This document shows, one piece after another, positions 1-6,336 of a stretch of DNA of 9,106 nucleotides; position 1 is the stretch's first letter; each line of letters starts with the position of its first letter. A model generated the notes under the pieces. The model worked only from the letters and a program-made list of their open reading frames with translations. It was not told the DNA's origin and did no database searches. Origin of the DNA: JAYEJW01 sp034716535 (GTDB lineage: Bacteria; Pseudomonadota; Gammaproteobacteria; Chromatiales; Chromatiaceae); assembly GCA_034716535.1 (NCBI GenBank), contig JAYEJW010000417.1, forward strand, positions 1 through 9,106, written 5' to 3'. Made by a program: the position numbers and the translations under genes.

Positions 1-124
1 ACACTTGATATGGATTCGATTTGCCCGATGAAGTATCGCTGCGAATAGCAGGCTAGGCGCCGTATACGGACCCGTACGTACGGTGCTGTGGGAGGGGGCC
101 GCTAGAGCGGCTCCCTATCCCGAT
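1..124 (+). mobile_element. 3' end of a group II intron (domains V and VI), partial
   Basis: The segment folds like the 3' terminus of a bacterial group II self-splicing intron. Domain V fits 57-86: an 8-bp lower helix pairs 57-64 with 79-86 (one G-U pair), a 2-nt bulge CG lies at 77-78, and a 4-bp upper helix (65-68 with 73-76) closes a 4-nt loop GACC at 69-72. The catalytic-triad position reads CGC at 58-60. Domain VI fits about 89-122: GGGA/GGG runs and GGCCGC pair with GCGGCT, CCCT and CCC, leaving A117 as the likely bulged branch-point A. Seven bases after A117 the sequence reads CCCGAT, a typical intron terminus, which puts the 3' splice edge near 124. The 5' part and any maturase ORF lie outside the window. 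A frame open from base 2 stops at TGA 29-31 and could be the maturase tail, but it is too short to identify. The GACC loop is not a standard GNRA loop, which is the main weakness. Confidence 0.7.
57..86 (+). ncRNA. group II intron domain V hairpin
   Basis: Two stacked helices (8 bp and 4 bp) are separated by a 2-nt bulge on the 3' strand only, the diagnostic geometry of domain V, the catalytic core of group II ribozymes. Helix ends: GCGCCGTA pairs with TACGGTGC, and TACG pairs with CGTA around the loop GACC. It is followed directly by a second G/C-rich hairpin, as expected for domain VI. Confidence 0.65.
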
Positions 125-969
125 TATACGTTTTCTAGTTCTTTCAGTGTCTTACCATCTGAATCTTTCCATGAGATCAACCCATTAGCGCTACCACCGT
201 GTATTACAGCGGCAGCAGCACTGGGACTAGCGAACTCAATATCTCTTTCAAACACTAGCGCACCGTCCTTTTCCACCAAATCGTTTTCTTCGATTAATTT
301 TCGTCTTTGTGTTAACACTCCTGGGTAGTTTTTTGCTGAACTTCGCTCTTTTAGAACAGCTTTCGACCCTGCTAACACTAAGAGTCCATTCGGCGTCAGA
401 TACCCAGAAGCAATAATATTCTTTATCTTGCAAGTCAGAAGCTCACGTTTAGTTTCACGCTGTTCCTGAGAAACAGCCGAAACGAATGCTTCTACGCCAA
501 GCACCGGAAGTACTTGCTGCATTTTTTGCAGAAATACTTCCATGTCTTCTCTGTCTGATTCCGGGAGCTTTGAGCCGCTACCTTGGTTATTCATTACAAC
601 AGATCGAACAGCCGTTTTTGCAACCTCAATTAGACGACCTTCTATATATCTTGTATGTGCTTTTGTAAGGTTTTCGTCCTTGCTGATAAAAAAAGTAATA
701 TGATTCCAAAAATCTTTATCAAGGTGGTTCTTGATCCTATCTTTAACGCATTCTGCCTCACCGATATATATGGCTTGCTTGTTGCTTTTGGGGTCAATGC
801 CGGTAAGAAAATATACGCCAGGACTTAAAGATTCTTCTCTTTCAAGAACCTTATCAAACTCGCTTCTCGGTCCTGAAACGGCTTTCCCAGTCCAATTGGA
901 CAGCTCTGCGGTCCTTAATCGCTTTGGGTCACCAAACGCCAAGAATATTTTTAATGTTGCGGTTGGCAT
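124..969 (-). CDS. GIY-YIG nuclease domain protein with C-terminal DUF4357
   Basis: A 281-residue predicted cytoplasmic protein. The N-terminal half is a GIY-YIG nuclease fold: GVY at 51-53, YIG at 68-70, a conserved-type Arg at 78 (CVKDRIKNH), and a candidate metal-binding Glu in YIEGRLIE (110 or 115). The C-terminal part from about residue 184 to the end matches DUF4357, with GYLTPNGLLVLAGSKA, ASPSAAA and GLISWKDSDGKTLKELE. GIY-YIG domains cut DNA using a single metal ion. Stand-alone GIY-YIG/DUF4357 proteins are widespread and often lie near restriction or mobile genes, but their biological role is not established. The ATG at 969 is preceded by a GGGAG-type ribosome site. Base composition is visibly A+T-richer than every other gene here, suggesting horizontal acquisition. 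The stop codon TAA (126-124) shares its last base with the inferred intron end, so the C-terminus may have been altered by the intron insertion. Family call is firm; function is not. Confidence 0.88.
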   Translation of the reverse strand: MPTATLKIFLAFGDPKRLRTAELSNWTGKAVSGPRSEFDKVLEREESLSPGVYFLTGIDPKSNKQAIYIGEAECVKDRIKNHLDKDFWNHITFFISKDENLTKAHTRYIEGRLIEVAKTAVRSVVMNNQGSGSKLPESDREDMEVFLQKMQQVLPVLGVEAFVSAVSQEQRETKRELLTCKIKNIIASGYLTPNGLLVLAGSKAVLKERSSAKNYPGVLTQRRKLIEENDLVEKDGALVFERDIEFASPSAAAAVIHGGSANGLISWKDSDGKTLKELENV

Positions 970-1013
970 ATCTCTCCCTCTTGGGACGTATAACTAGAAG
1001 TAGGCGGACCATC

Positions 1014-1118
1014 CGCCGCATATCGGGGCAGCACGTCCCACCAGGCATCCGAGAATTCTCAAAGAATCAGCATGCTATGGACACTTGCTCACGTGGAACA
1101 AAGATCCGATATGCGGCG
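1014..1118. repeat. 13-bp perfect inverted repeat, arms 1014-1026 and 1106-1118
   Basis: The left arm CGCCGCATATCGG and the right arm CCGATATGCGGCG are exact reverse complements separated by 79 bp. Similarity does not extend beyond the 13 bp on either side. The right arm also overlaps a 6-bp hairpin (TGCGGC 1112-1117 with GCCGCA 1124-1129). Spacing and orientation would fit paired recombinase or regulator binding sites, but no cognate gene is visible. Confidence 0.6.
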
Positions 1119-1153
1119 AGTGTGCCGCACTAATCTTTAGCCCGGATTATCGT

Positions 1154-1249
1154 CCGCATAACACCCTAAAGCAAACCTTCTCCGTTAGTCAAAAAGTAGC
1201 GCGAAAACAAAAGGATACAAACTCGGCCGCAGGGATTATGCGGTCCGCA
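1154..1249. repeat. second pair of inverted TTATGCGG motifs
   Basis: CCGCATAA at 1154-1161 and TTATGCGG at 1236-1243 are inverted copies of an 8-bp word. The second sits in an odd palindrome, TGCGG-T-CCGCA (1239-1249). A looser relative, CGGC-TTATG-GCCG, occurs at 1325-1337. The words resemble the core of the 13-bp repeat just upstream (GCATA/TATGC), which argues that the cluster is one structure rather than chance. Confidence 0.4.
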
Positions 1250-1527
1250 CTTGCATTTGCAGGCGTCGCGAACTTGACGGACGGACCAGACTCGCCAAAG
1301 GGAGGGGCCAGAAACCGCTAGGGTCGGCTTATGGCCGAGAGCCGCCGCTCAGCGACCTAGTTCCCGCACGCCCCGATCTGGTGGCGTTCTGACCGAAAGC
1401 AAAATCCTGCGCCCGGACGCGCCGAACGGACTTCACGGCACCGACCGAAAATGGTGGCCCAAAGGAAGAAGCCCCCTGGACTTTGATCCGGGAAGATTCG
1501 GTGAAATAAACAGAGTGCTAACAACGC

Positions 1528-2841
1528 TCAAGGCCGCTGGATGTCCATCCGCTTCATTTTCTGCCACAGGGTCTTGCGGCTAATGCCCAGCGTGCTGGCC
1601 GTCTCGGCCATACGCCAACCGTGCGACTCGAGCGCCCGCAGTATGTACTCACGCTCGTTCGCCTCCCGCACCGCCCCGAGGGAGGGATCTCGCGGCCTAG
1701 GCCCGATCTGACCTTCGGGAAAGAGGTCGGGCGCCTCGATGATCGGACCCGGCGCCATGATGCATGCCCGTTCAACCGCGTGCTGGAGCTCGCGGACGTT
1801 TCCGGGCCAGCGGTGAGCAAGCAGCGCCTTGCGCGCGGAGTTGCCGAGCCGCTTGCGCTCGGCCGGATAGACCTCGGCGTGCTTGGCGACAAAACGCTCC
1901 GCCAGCCATAGGATGTCCTCAGGACGCTCTCGCAGCGGCGGGACGAGGAGCTGGATCACATTGATGCGGTAATAGAGGTCCTCCCGAAAACGACCTGCCC
2001 TGACCAGATCCGCCAGGTCCTGGTGAGTCGCGCAGACCAACCGGAATCGCACGGAAACCGGCTCGTCAGCCCCGATCCGCGTGATGACGCGCTCTTGGAT
2101 CGCCCGCAGGAGCTTGGCCTGCATGGGTAACGGCATGTCGCCGATCTCGTCCAGGAACAGCAGGCCGCCGTCGGCCTGTTCGAACAGGCCCCGGTGGCTG
2201 CGTCCCGCGCCCGTGAACGCCCCTTTCTCGTGGCCGAAGAGCTCCGCCTCGATGAGATTCTCGGGCACCGCTGCACAGTTGACCGCAACAAACGGCTGGT
2301 CCACGTCGGTCAGATCGTGAATCCGGTGGGCGACCACCTCCTTGCCACTACCTGACTCCCCGGCGATCAGCACGGGCGTCTCGACGTGGCGCGCAATGGC
2401 CGGAAGTTTGGCGGCGAGCCGCTGCATGGCCGGTGACAGCCCCAACGGCTCCTGGCCGTTGGCAGTCGGTCGATGCTCGCGGCACAGCTCGCGCAGCTTT
2501 TGCACGAGTGCACGCGGATCGAGTGGTTTGGTCAGATAGTCGGCAGCGCCGAGCTTCAGCAGCTCCACCGCGCTCTCGACCGTGCCGTATCCGGTGATGA
2601 ACACCGTGGGCGGCATGCGGGTCTCCGGGTCCGAGACCATGCGCCTGAACAACTCGTCGCCGGGGATATCCGGAAGACGGATATCGGAGACCACCGCATC
2701 GTAGTCCCGCCGCTTGAGCAGTTCGAGCGCATGGGTCCCTGACTCGCACCAGTCTACGGTGAAGCCTTCCAGAACCAGGCGTTCCCTGAGGGACTCCCCC
2801 ATGATCGGGTCGTCCTCGATGAGGCAGATGTCAGGCGGCAT
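1528..2841 (-). CDS. sigma-54-dependent response regulator (NtrC family, AioR/ArxR-like position)
   Basis: A 437-residue two-component regulator with the full NtrC layout. The receiver domain spans about 1-120: acidic pocket D10/D11, phospho-acceptor D53 (VSDIRLPD), switch T83 and K105. The AAA+ domain spans about 134-365: Walker A GESGSGKE at 161-168, the sigma-54-contacting GAFTGA loop at 207-212, Walker B ending LFLDE at 228-232, and an arginine-finger region with RFREDLYYR and PPLRER. A Fis-type helix-turn-helix lies at about 395-434 (REYILRALE, AETASTLGISRKTLWQKMKR). It should bind upstream activator sites and open sigma-54 promoters once phosphorylated. The start ATG lies inside the kinase gene (11-bp overlap), with AGGAG ten bases upstream, so translation is coupled and the kinase is its obvious partner. 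All signature residues are present, so it should be active. Targets are unknown: I found no -24/-12 element in the window. Confidence 0.95.
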   Translation of the reverse strand: MPPDICLIEDDPIMGESLRERLVLEGFTVDWCESGTHALELLKRRDYDAVVSDIRLPDIPGDELFRRMVSDPETRMPPTVFITGYGTVESAVELLKLGAADYLTKPLDPRALVQKLRELCREHRPTANGQEPLGLSPAMQRLAAKLPAIARHVETPVLIAGESGSGKEVVAHRIHDLTDVDQPFVAVNCAAVPENLIEAELFGHEKGAFTGAGRSHRGLFEQADGGLLFLDEIGDMPLPMQAKLLRAIQERVITRIGADEPVSVRFRLVCATHQDLADLVRAGRFREDLYYRINVIQLLVPPLRERPEDILWLAERFVAKHAEVYPAERKRLGNSARKALLAHRWPGNVRELQHAVERACIMAPGPIIEAPDLFPEGQIGPRPRDPSLGAVREANEREYILRALESHGWRMAETASTLGISRKTLWQKMKRMDIQRP

Positions 2842-4282
2842 CGCGCCGTATCTCCTGGCTGGACAGCGGCAAGGTCACCACGAACCAGGTGTCGCCGTCG
2901 CGACTGGCCGTCTGGATCCCACCCCCCAGTTGCCGCACGATCTGATAGGTTACCCAGAGGCCCAGCCCGCTGCCCTCGTTGCGGTTGGTGTAATAGGGCT
3001 CGAACAGGTGGTCGAGCGTCTCGCGGTCCATCGCCTCGCCGTCGTTGTTCACCCTGATCGACAGCTCGTCCCGCTCTGGGCGGAAGACGGCGGCCACCCG
3101 CCCGCCTCTGGGCGCCGATTGGACCGCGTTGAGCAACAGGTTGATCGCCACCTGACGCACCAGCGTGGACGGGAGGGCAAGCGGCTCGCTCAGGCGGTTG
3201 TCCCATTTGATGCGAACATCGCGCTTGTCCGCATGGGTCGAGACCAGGGTCCGGGTGTCCTCGATGTCCTGTGCGGTCAACGAGTGTGGCTCTGGTCGCG
3301 CCTCCACCAGAAGGGCGGATACCGTGTCACGGATCTGGGTGAGACCGCGCTCCAACAGGGACAGAGTCCGCTCGGTGTGTCCGTCGGTGACCCCTCGCCG
3401 GCGCTGCGTGTCGATGGCCACCAGCATGCCTCCCAGCGGGTTGTTGATCTCGTGGGCGACGCCTGCCGCCAGTCGGCCCACGGCGGCGAGCCGCTCACTG
3501 GAGACCATCCGGCGCTCCAGTCCCGCCTTCTCGCGCAACGCAGTCAGGAGCTCCCGAAAGCGTCGATTGAGGCGTCCGATCTCGTCGTCACCCTCCGCAA
3601 CCGAGCACTCGATAAGCTCCGGGTTCTCGTCGCGCACTCGCACCATGCAATCGGCGAGCCGCACCAGCGGTCGCACCATGCGCCGACCCCAGAACCAGCC
3701 GACCGGGACGATGACAGCCAGCACCAACAGCACCGACCAACCTCCTTGCCAGATGATCGTCGTGAATCGAGGCCAAAGCACCTGACGCGGATAAACCAGC
3801 AGAAGCTCCCCTACCGACACGCCGTCGGACGTGATGGGCGTGGAGAAGAGCAGCTGGTCCGGAAGGGCCTCCAGGTCGAAGACTACTTCGTCGGATGGGG
3901 AGGCCCTAAGCGCGCTCAGAGCCGCTGCGAGCTCCGGATCCGCCTCGCGCAACAGAACCGCCACGGGCAGCACCCGCGGCACGTTGGAAGCGAAGATCCG
4001 ACGTTCGCCGTCCACCAGAACCAGCGTCGCCCCCGGGCCGGCGGAAGCGGTCCGCGGACCCCGCAGGGTGCTGTATGCCAGCCACACGTCGTCGTGCAGG
4101 AGCGCGGGCTGAAGCGCGCTGGCCAACGCGGAGCCGAGTCTGATTCCGTTGTCGATCAATTCGACCCGGACGTTCCGATAGGTATGCCAGGCGATCACCA
4201 AACTGAGTACCAGCGCCGTGAACAGGGCCGTAGCCACCAGGCTCAAGGGCAGTCGCAGACGGTAGCTCAGCCCACGTAGCAT
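2831..4282 (-). CDS. membrane sensor histidine kinase (AioS/ArxS-like position)
   Basis: A 483-residue inner-membrane kinase. A short basic start is followed by TM1 at about 11-32, a periplasmic sensor region at about 33-176, TM2 at about 178-198, and a HAMP linker at about 199-252. The dimerisation/phosphoacceptor domain has H277 in GVAHEINNP. The ATPase domain has an N box (N381 and N385 in INLLLNAVQSA), a G1-type VNNDGEAM, an F-box LFEPYYT, and a G2 box GSGLGLWV at 437-444. The periplasmic region does not match a ligand domain I can name, which fits a kinase that reads a separate binding protein. The ATG overlaps the upstream stop by one base (TGATG), and a GGAGG core sits 8 bases before it, so translation should be efficient and coupled. 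The 3' end overlaps the response regulator gene. The function as partner of that regulator is well supported; the stimulus is inferred only from the neighbouring PhnD-like gene. Confidence 0.94.
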   Translation of the reverse strand: MLRGLSYRLRLPLSLVATALFTALVLSLVIAWHTYRNVRVELIDNGIRLGSALASALQPALLHDDVWLAYSTLRGPRTASAGPGATLVLVDGERRIFASNVPRVLPVAVLLREADPELAAALSALRASPSDEVVFDLEALPDQLLFSTPITSDGVSVGELLLVYPRQVLWPRFTTIIWQGGWSVLLVLAVIVPVGWFWGRRMVRPLVRLADCMVRVRDENPELIECSVAEGDDEIGRLNRRFRELLTALREKAGLERRMVSSERLAAVGRLAAGVAHEINNPLGGMLVAIDTQRRRGVTDGHTERTLSLLERGLTQIRDTVSALLVEARPEPHSLTAQDIEDTRTLVSTHADKRDVRIKWDNRLSEPLALPSTLVRQVAINLLLNAVQSAPRGGRVAAVFRPERDELSIRVNNDGEAMDRETLDHLFEPYYTNRNEGSGLGLWVTYQIVRQLGGGIQTASRDGDTWFVVTLPLSSQEIRRDAA

Positions 4283-5160
4283 CAGGGCACCCTCCCAAGG
4301 GATCGGGACATGTCGGCGATGCGATCGTAGAGTGCGGGCTTGGCCGCGACGAATCCGTCTAGATTAAAAAGATTCAACACGCGCAGGCCTTCCGGGTCCT
4401 CCCCCATATTGACGAGCACGCGCCGCAGGCCCAGCATCTCGCTTTCCGGAAGGTCGGCACGGGCGACGATGGGGGGGAAACCGAACGTCTCGGAGCGCAG
4501 CACGACCCGAGTGTCGGCGGTGAGCTCCGGGCGATCCCTTCCCAGAGTCTCCCAGACGTAGGCATCCACCGCACCCGCGTCGGCGAGCCCGACGGCAACC
4601 GCCTCCACAACGTTGCGGTGGCCATGCACAAAAAAGGTTTTACGAAAATGTCGCTCCGGGTCGATCCCCGCCTTCTTCATCGCATACCTCGGGTAGAGAT
4701 AACCCGAATTGGAGTCCGGGTCGGAGAAGGCAAACACGCCGGCAGGCAAATCCTCCCACGAAGCCGTTTCCAGGTCGTCCTTTGGCACGATTAGAAACGA
4801 TCGGTACAACGGGGCTCCCTGGTAGAGGGGCACCGCCACCAGCGACATCCGGGCTTGCCGCTCCACATAGGGCAGACCGCACAGCCAAGCCACATCGAGC
4901 TTCCCTCTGAGTAGCAGGTCCGTGATTTCCCGATAGCTGCCGCGTTGAACGAAGCTGACCGGCCGTCCGAGTCGCTGCTCGAGATAGTCCTGCCAGGCCT
5001 TGAGAATCCGAGGCTGGTCGTCTAGAAACACCGGCGTCAAGCCGATCCGCATGGGAGACGCCTGCCCAAGCGTCGCTGCGGCGAATGCCAAACCGCCCAC
5101 CGCCAGAAACCAGAGCAACCAGTTTCTGAACACACAGCGGAAAGACGCATGCCGCCTCAC
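4282..5160 (-). CDS. periplasmic PhnD-like substrate-binding sensor protein (AioX/ArxX-like candidate)
   Basis: A 292-residue exported protein of the phosphate/phosphite/phosphonate-binding family (Phosphonate-bd). I chose the GTG at 5160: a perfect AGGAGG lies 6 bases upstream, and the product then begins with a compact signal peptide (basic residues 2-12, hydrophobic core about 14-31, likely cleavage after GQA at 34). Family marks include MRIGLTP, VSFVQRGSYREITDLLLRGKLDVAWLCGLPYV (given here in part: GSYREITDLL at 74-83 and WLCGLPYV at 92-99), and FSDPDSNSGYLYP at 145-157. The mature chain has a single cysteine, C94. No PhnC or PhnE transporter genes are adjacent; instead the gene leads a sensor operon with a kinase and a sigma-54 regulator. 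That is the arrangement of AioX/ArxX, arsenite-binding sensors that use a cysteine ligand. Phosphite, phosphonate or another oxyanion remain possible. Family is confident, sensing role probable, ligand uncertain. Confidence 0.9.
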   Translation of the reverse strand: MRRHASFRCVFRNWLLWFLAVGGLAFAAATLGQASPMRIGLTPVFLDDQPRILKAWQDYLEQRLGRPVSFVQRGSYREITDLLLRGKLDVAWLCGLPYVERQARMSLVAVPLYQGAPLYRSFLIVPKDDLETASWEDLPAGVFAFSDPDSNSGYLYPRYAMKKAGIDPERHFRKTFFVHGHRNVVEAVAVGLADAGAVDAYVWETLGRDRPELTADTRVVLRSETFGFPPIVARADLPESEMLGLRRVLVNMGEDPEGLRVLNLFNLDGFVAAKPALYDRIADMSRSLGRVP

Positions 5161-5166
5161 ATGATT
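5161..5166 (-). promoter_or_regulatory. spacer between AGGAGG and GTG start of the binding protein (start-deciding RBS is 5167-5172)
   Basis: On the minus strand the sequence reads AGGAGG (5172-5167), AATCAT, then GTG (5160-5158). The consensus Shine-Dalgarno at ideal spacing decides for the GTG over the upstream in-frame TTG (5214) and ATG (5184), neither of which has a ribosome site. The ATG inside the spacer is out of frame and stops at once (ATG TGA). Confidence 0.7.
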
Positions 5167-5377
5167 CCTCCTCGGCTTTGCCATGAAAAAGCACACCCGA
5201 CGCTTACTCCCCAATCCATCGGAAGAGGGGCGGGGGAAATCTCGTTCAAAATCGTCTCGTGAACGCTTCCGAGATAGCGTACAGCAAACATGGAAACAAA
5301 TTGCAAGCTCGTTGCCTTACGATGTACTGAACCCCGTTGCGTCTCGCGCAACCAGAGAATCTCGGCCGGATCAGCCC

Positions 5378-6268
5378 ATGACGTTCCGTTTCCCGAACCG
5401 AATCGCCGTCTTCGGATTGGTCCTCACGCTGCTCTTCCTGCCGGGCTGCAGCCGCGTCTCGATCTTCTACAATACGGCGGACTTTTTCATCGAGCAGTAC
5501 GCTGAAGACTACCTGGGCCTGCAAAGCGCGCAGATAGCCTCTTGGCGACCTACGCTCGACGACGGCTTGGCCCGCCACCGCCGGGAAGAGCTCCCCTATC
5601 TCGCGGCGTTCTTCGACAACCTTCACCGGGACGCTCAACAGGGCTTCGACGAGGAGAGCGTACGTTGCCTGCTGGATGAGTTTGAGGACCTCTACCGCCG
5701 GCATTTTCGCATTGTCGTTGACGTCGCCTCACCGCTGCTCGCAGGGCTCACCCCAGAGCAGGTAGGCGCCCTGGACCGGAAGTTCCAGGAAGACAACGAG
5801 GACGAGCCGGACGAGGACGACGCGAGCGTGGAACGGCGCGACCGCAAGCGTGCGGAGCGCTATACCGAGTCCGCCGAGTGGTGGATCGGACCCTTGACGG
5901 TGCCGCAGGCCGCAATCATCCGGGACGTGACCGCAGCCATGCCGGATACGGCCGCAGGCTGGGTCGCCTACCGCAGCGCCAAGCAGGACATGCTCGTCCT
6001 ACTCCTCGAGCAACGCGCCGACGAGGCCAGGATCCACCGTTTCCTGACGGACTGGCTGGTGGAGCACAACGACCTGCCGCCCCGCCTGCGCGAAGCGCGT
6101 GTGGAGATCCGCCGCCGCGTCGTGGAGCTCTTCGTGCGCATGGGTGCAAGCTTCACGCCGAAGCAGCGCGCCCGATTCGCCGCGCGGCTGGCCGGCCTGC
6201 GGGACGATTTCATGGCCCTGCAGCACAAACCGCGTATGGCGGCCATGAAGTGTTCCGGCGTTCAGTGA
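5378..6268 (+). CDS. DUF6279 family lipoprotein
   Basis: A 296-residue protein starting at ATG 5378. The hydrophobic stretch at 9-22 ends in the lipobox LPGC, giving lipidation at C24; Ser at +2 favours the outer membrane. After that comes a helical, charged protein with the family's opening YNTADFFIEQYAEDYLGL and a C-terminal half ending in GASFTPKQRARFAARLAGLRDDF, typical of DUF6279. A strongly acidic run sits near 137-150 (EDNEDEPDEDD), followed by a basic patch. The function of the family is not known, and no catalytic motif is visible. Upstream in-frame ATG 5183 was rejected because it would add 65 residues before the signal sequence and overlap the divergent sensor gene. The ribosome site is weak. 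The DUF3530 gene follows 68 bp downstream on the same strand. Confidence 0.88.
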   Translation: MTFRFPNRIAVFGLVLTLLFLPGCSRVSIFYNTADFFIEQYAEDYLGLQSAQIASWRPTLDDGLARHRREELPYLAAFFDNLHRDAQQGFDEESVRCLLDEFEDLYRRHFRIVVDVASPLLAGLTPEQVGALDRKFQEDNEDEPDEDDASVERRDRKRAERYTESAEWWIGPLTVPQAAIIRDVTAAMPDTAAGWVAYRSAKQDMLVLLLEQRADEARIHRFLTDWLVEHNDLPPRLREARVEIRRRVVELFVRMGASFTPKQRARFAARLAGLRDDFMALQHKPRMAAMKCSGVQ

Positions 6269-6272
6269 AAGC

Positions 6273-6302
6273 GCGTCGGCCATTCGCGACCGACGCTATC
6301 AT
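6273..6302 (+). promoter_or_regulatory. dyad and -10 box ahead of the DUF3530 gene
   Basis: GCGTCGG (6273-6279) and CCGACGC (6290-6296) form a 7-bp perfect dyad with a 10-nt centre, four bases after the lipoprotein stop. It is immediately followed by TATCAT (6297-6302), a 5/6 match to the sigma-70 -10 box, about 34 bp before the hydrolase ATG. The -35 position lies in the left dyad arm and is poor, so an activator or repressor could bind there. It could instead be a hairpin that partially terminates transcription, but no T-run follows. Confidence 0.4.
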
Positions 6303-6336
6303 AGATAACGACAACCCACCGCCCGGAGACCGCACC

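Larger units (their letters stand above)
970..1527. other. gene-free accessory interval with inverted motifs
   Basis: No reading frame in this 558-bp stretch looks like a protein: the short + frames across 924-1321 show no domain, no conserved motif and no convincing ribosome site. What it does hold is a set of short GCATA/TATGC-containing inverted motifs between 1014 and 1337 (listed separately) and two GACCGAAA words, at about 1391-1398 and 1442-1449. Composition shifts from A+T-rich near the GIY-YIG gene to GC-rich near the response regulator, so an island boundary may lie here. The promoter of the GIY-YIG gene should be within about 970-1020, but I see no strong -35/-10 pair. Confidence 0.5.

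Noticed and set aside
89..122. Rho-independent terminator for the GIY-YIG gene
   Set aside because: There is a strong hairpin but no T-run on the minus strand, and it is explained better as intron domain VI.
83..328. 81-codon + strand frame
   Set aside because: It begins inside intron domains V/VI and then runs antisense to the GIY-YIG gene; no domain or ribosome site.
1146..1200. Integron attC-like site (ATAAC ... GTTAG)
   Set aside because: The core words do not fit the RYYYAAC/GTTRRRY consensus as a pair, and no integrase or cassette array is present.
924..1321. Two short + strand frames in the gene-free zone
   Set aside because: No conserved motif, low-quality starts, and they cross the inverted motifs; read as chance.
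1513..1529. Terminator after the response regulator (GAGTG/CGCTC hairpin followed on the minus strand by TGTTTATTT)
   Set aside because: The stem is only five pairs with a mismatch and overlaps the stop codon; too weak to call.
2714..4279. 521-codon + strand frame opposite the kinase gene
   Set aside because: It is the GC-driven antisense shadow of a kinase whose every signature motif is intact; its product is Gln/Arg/His-rich with no domain.
5183..5377. Upstream extension of the DUF6279 gene to ATG 5183
   Set aside because: It would place 65 charged residues before the lipoprotein signal and overlap the divergent gene's leader.
5878..6336. 153-codon upstream extension of the DUF3530 frame
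   Set aside because: It overlaps the lipoprotein gene out of frame and would bury a clear signal peptide that has its own ribosome site.
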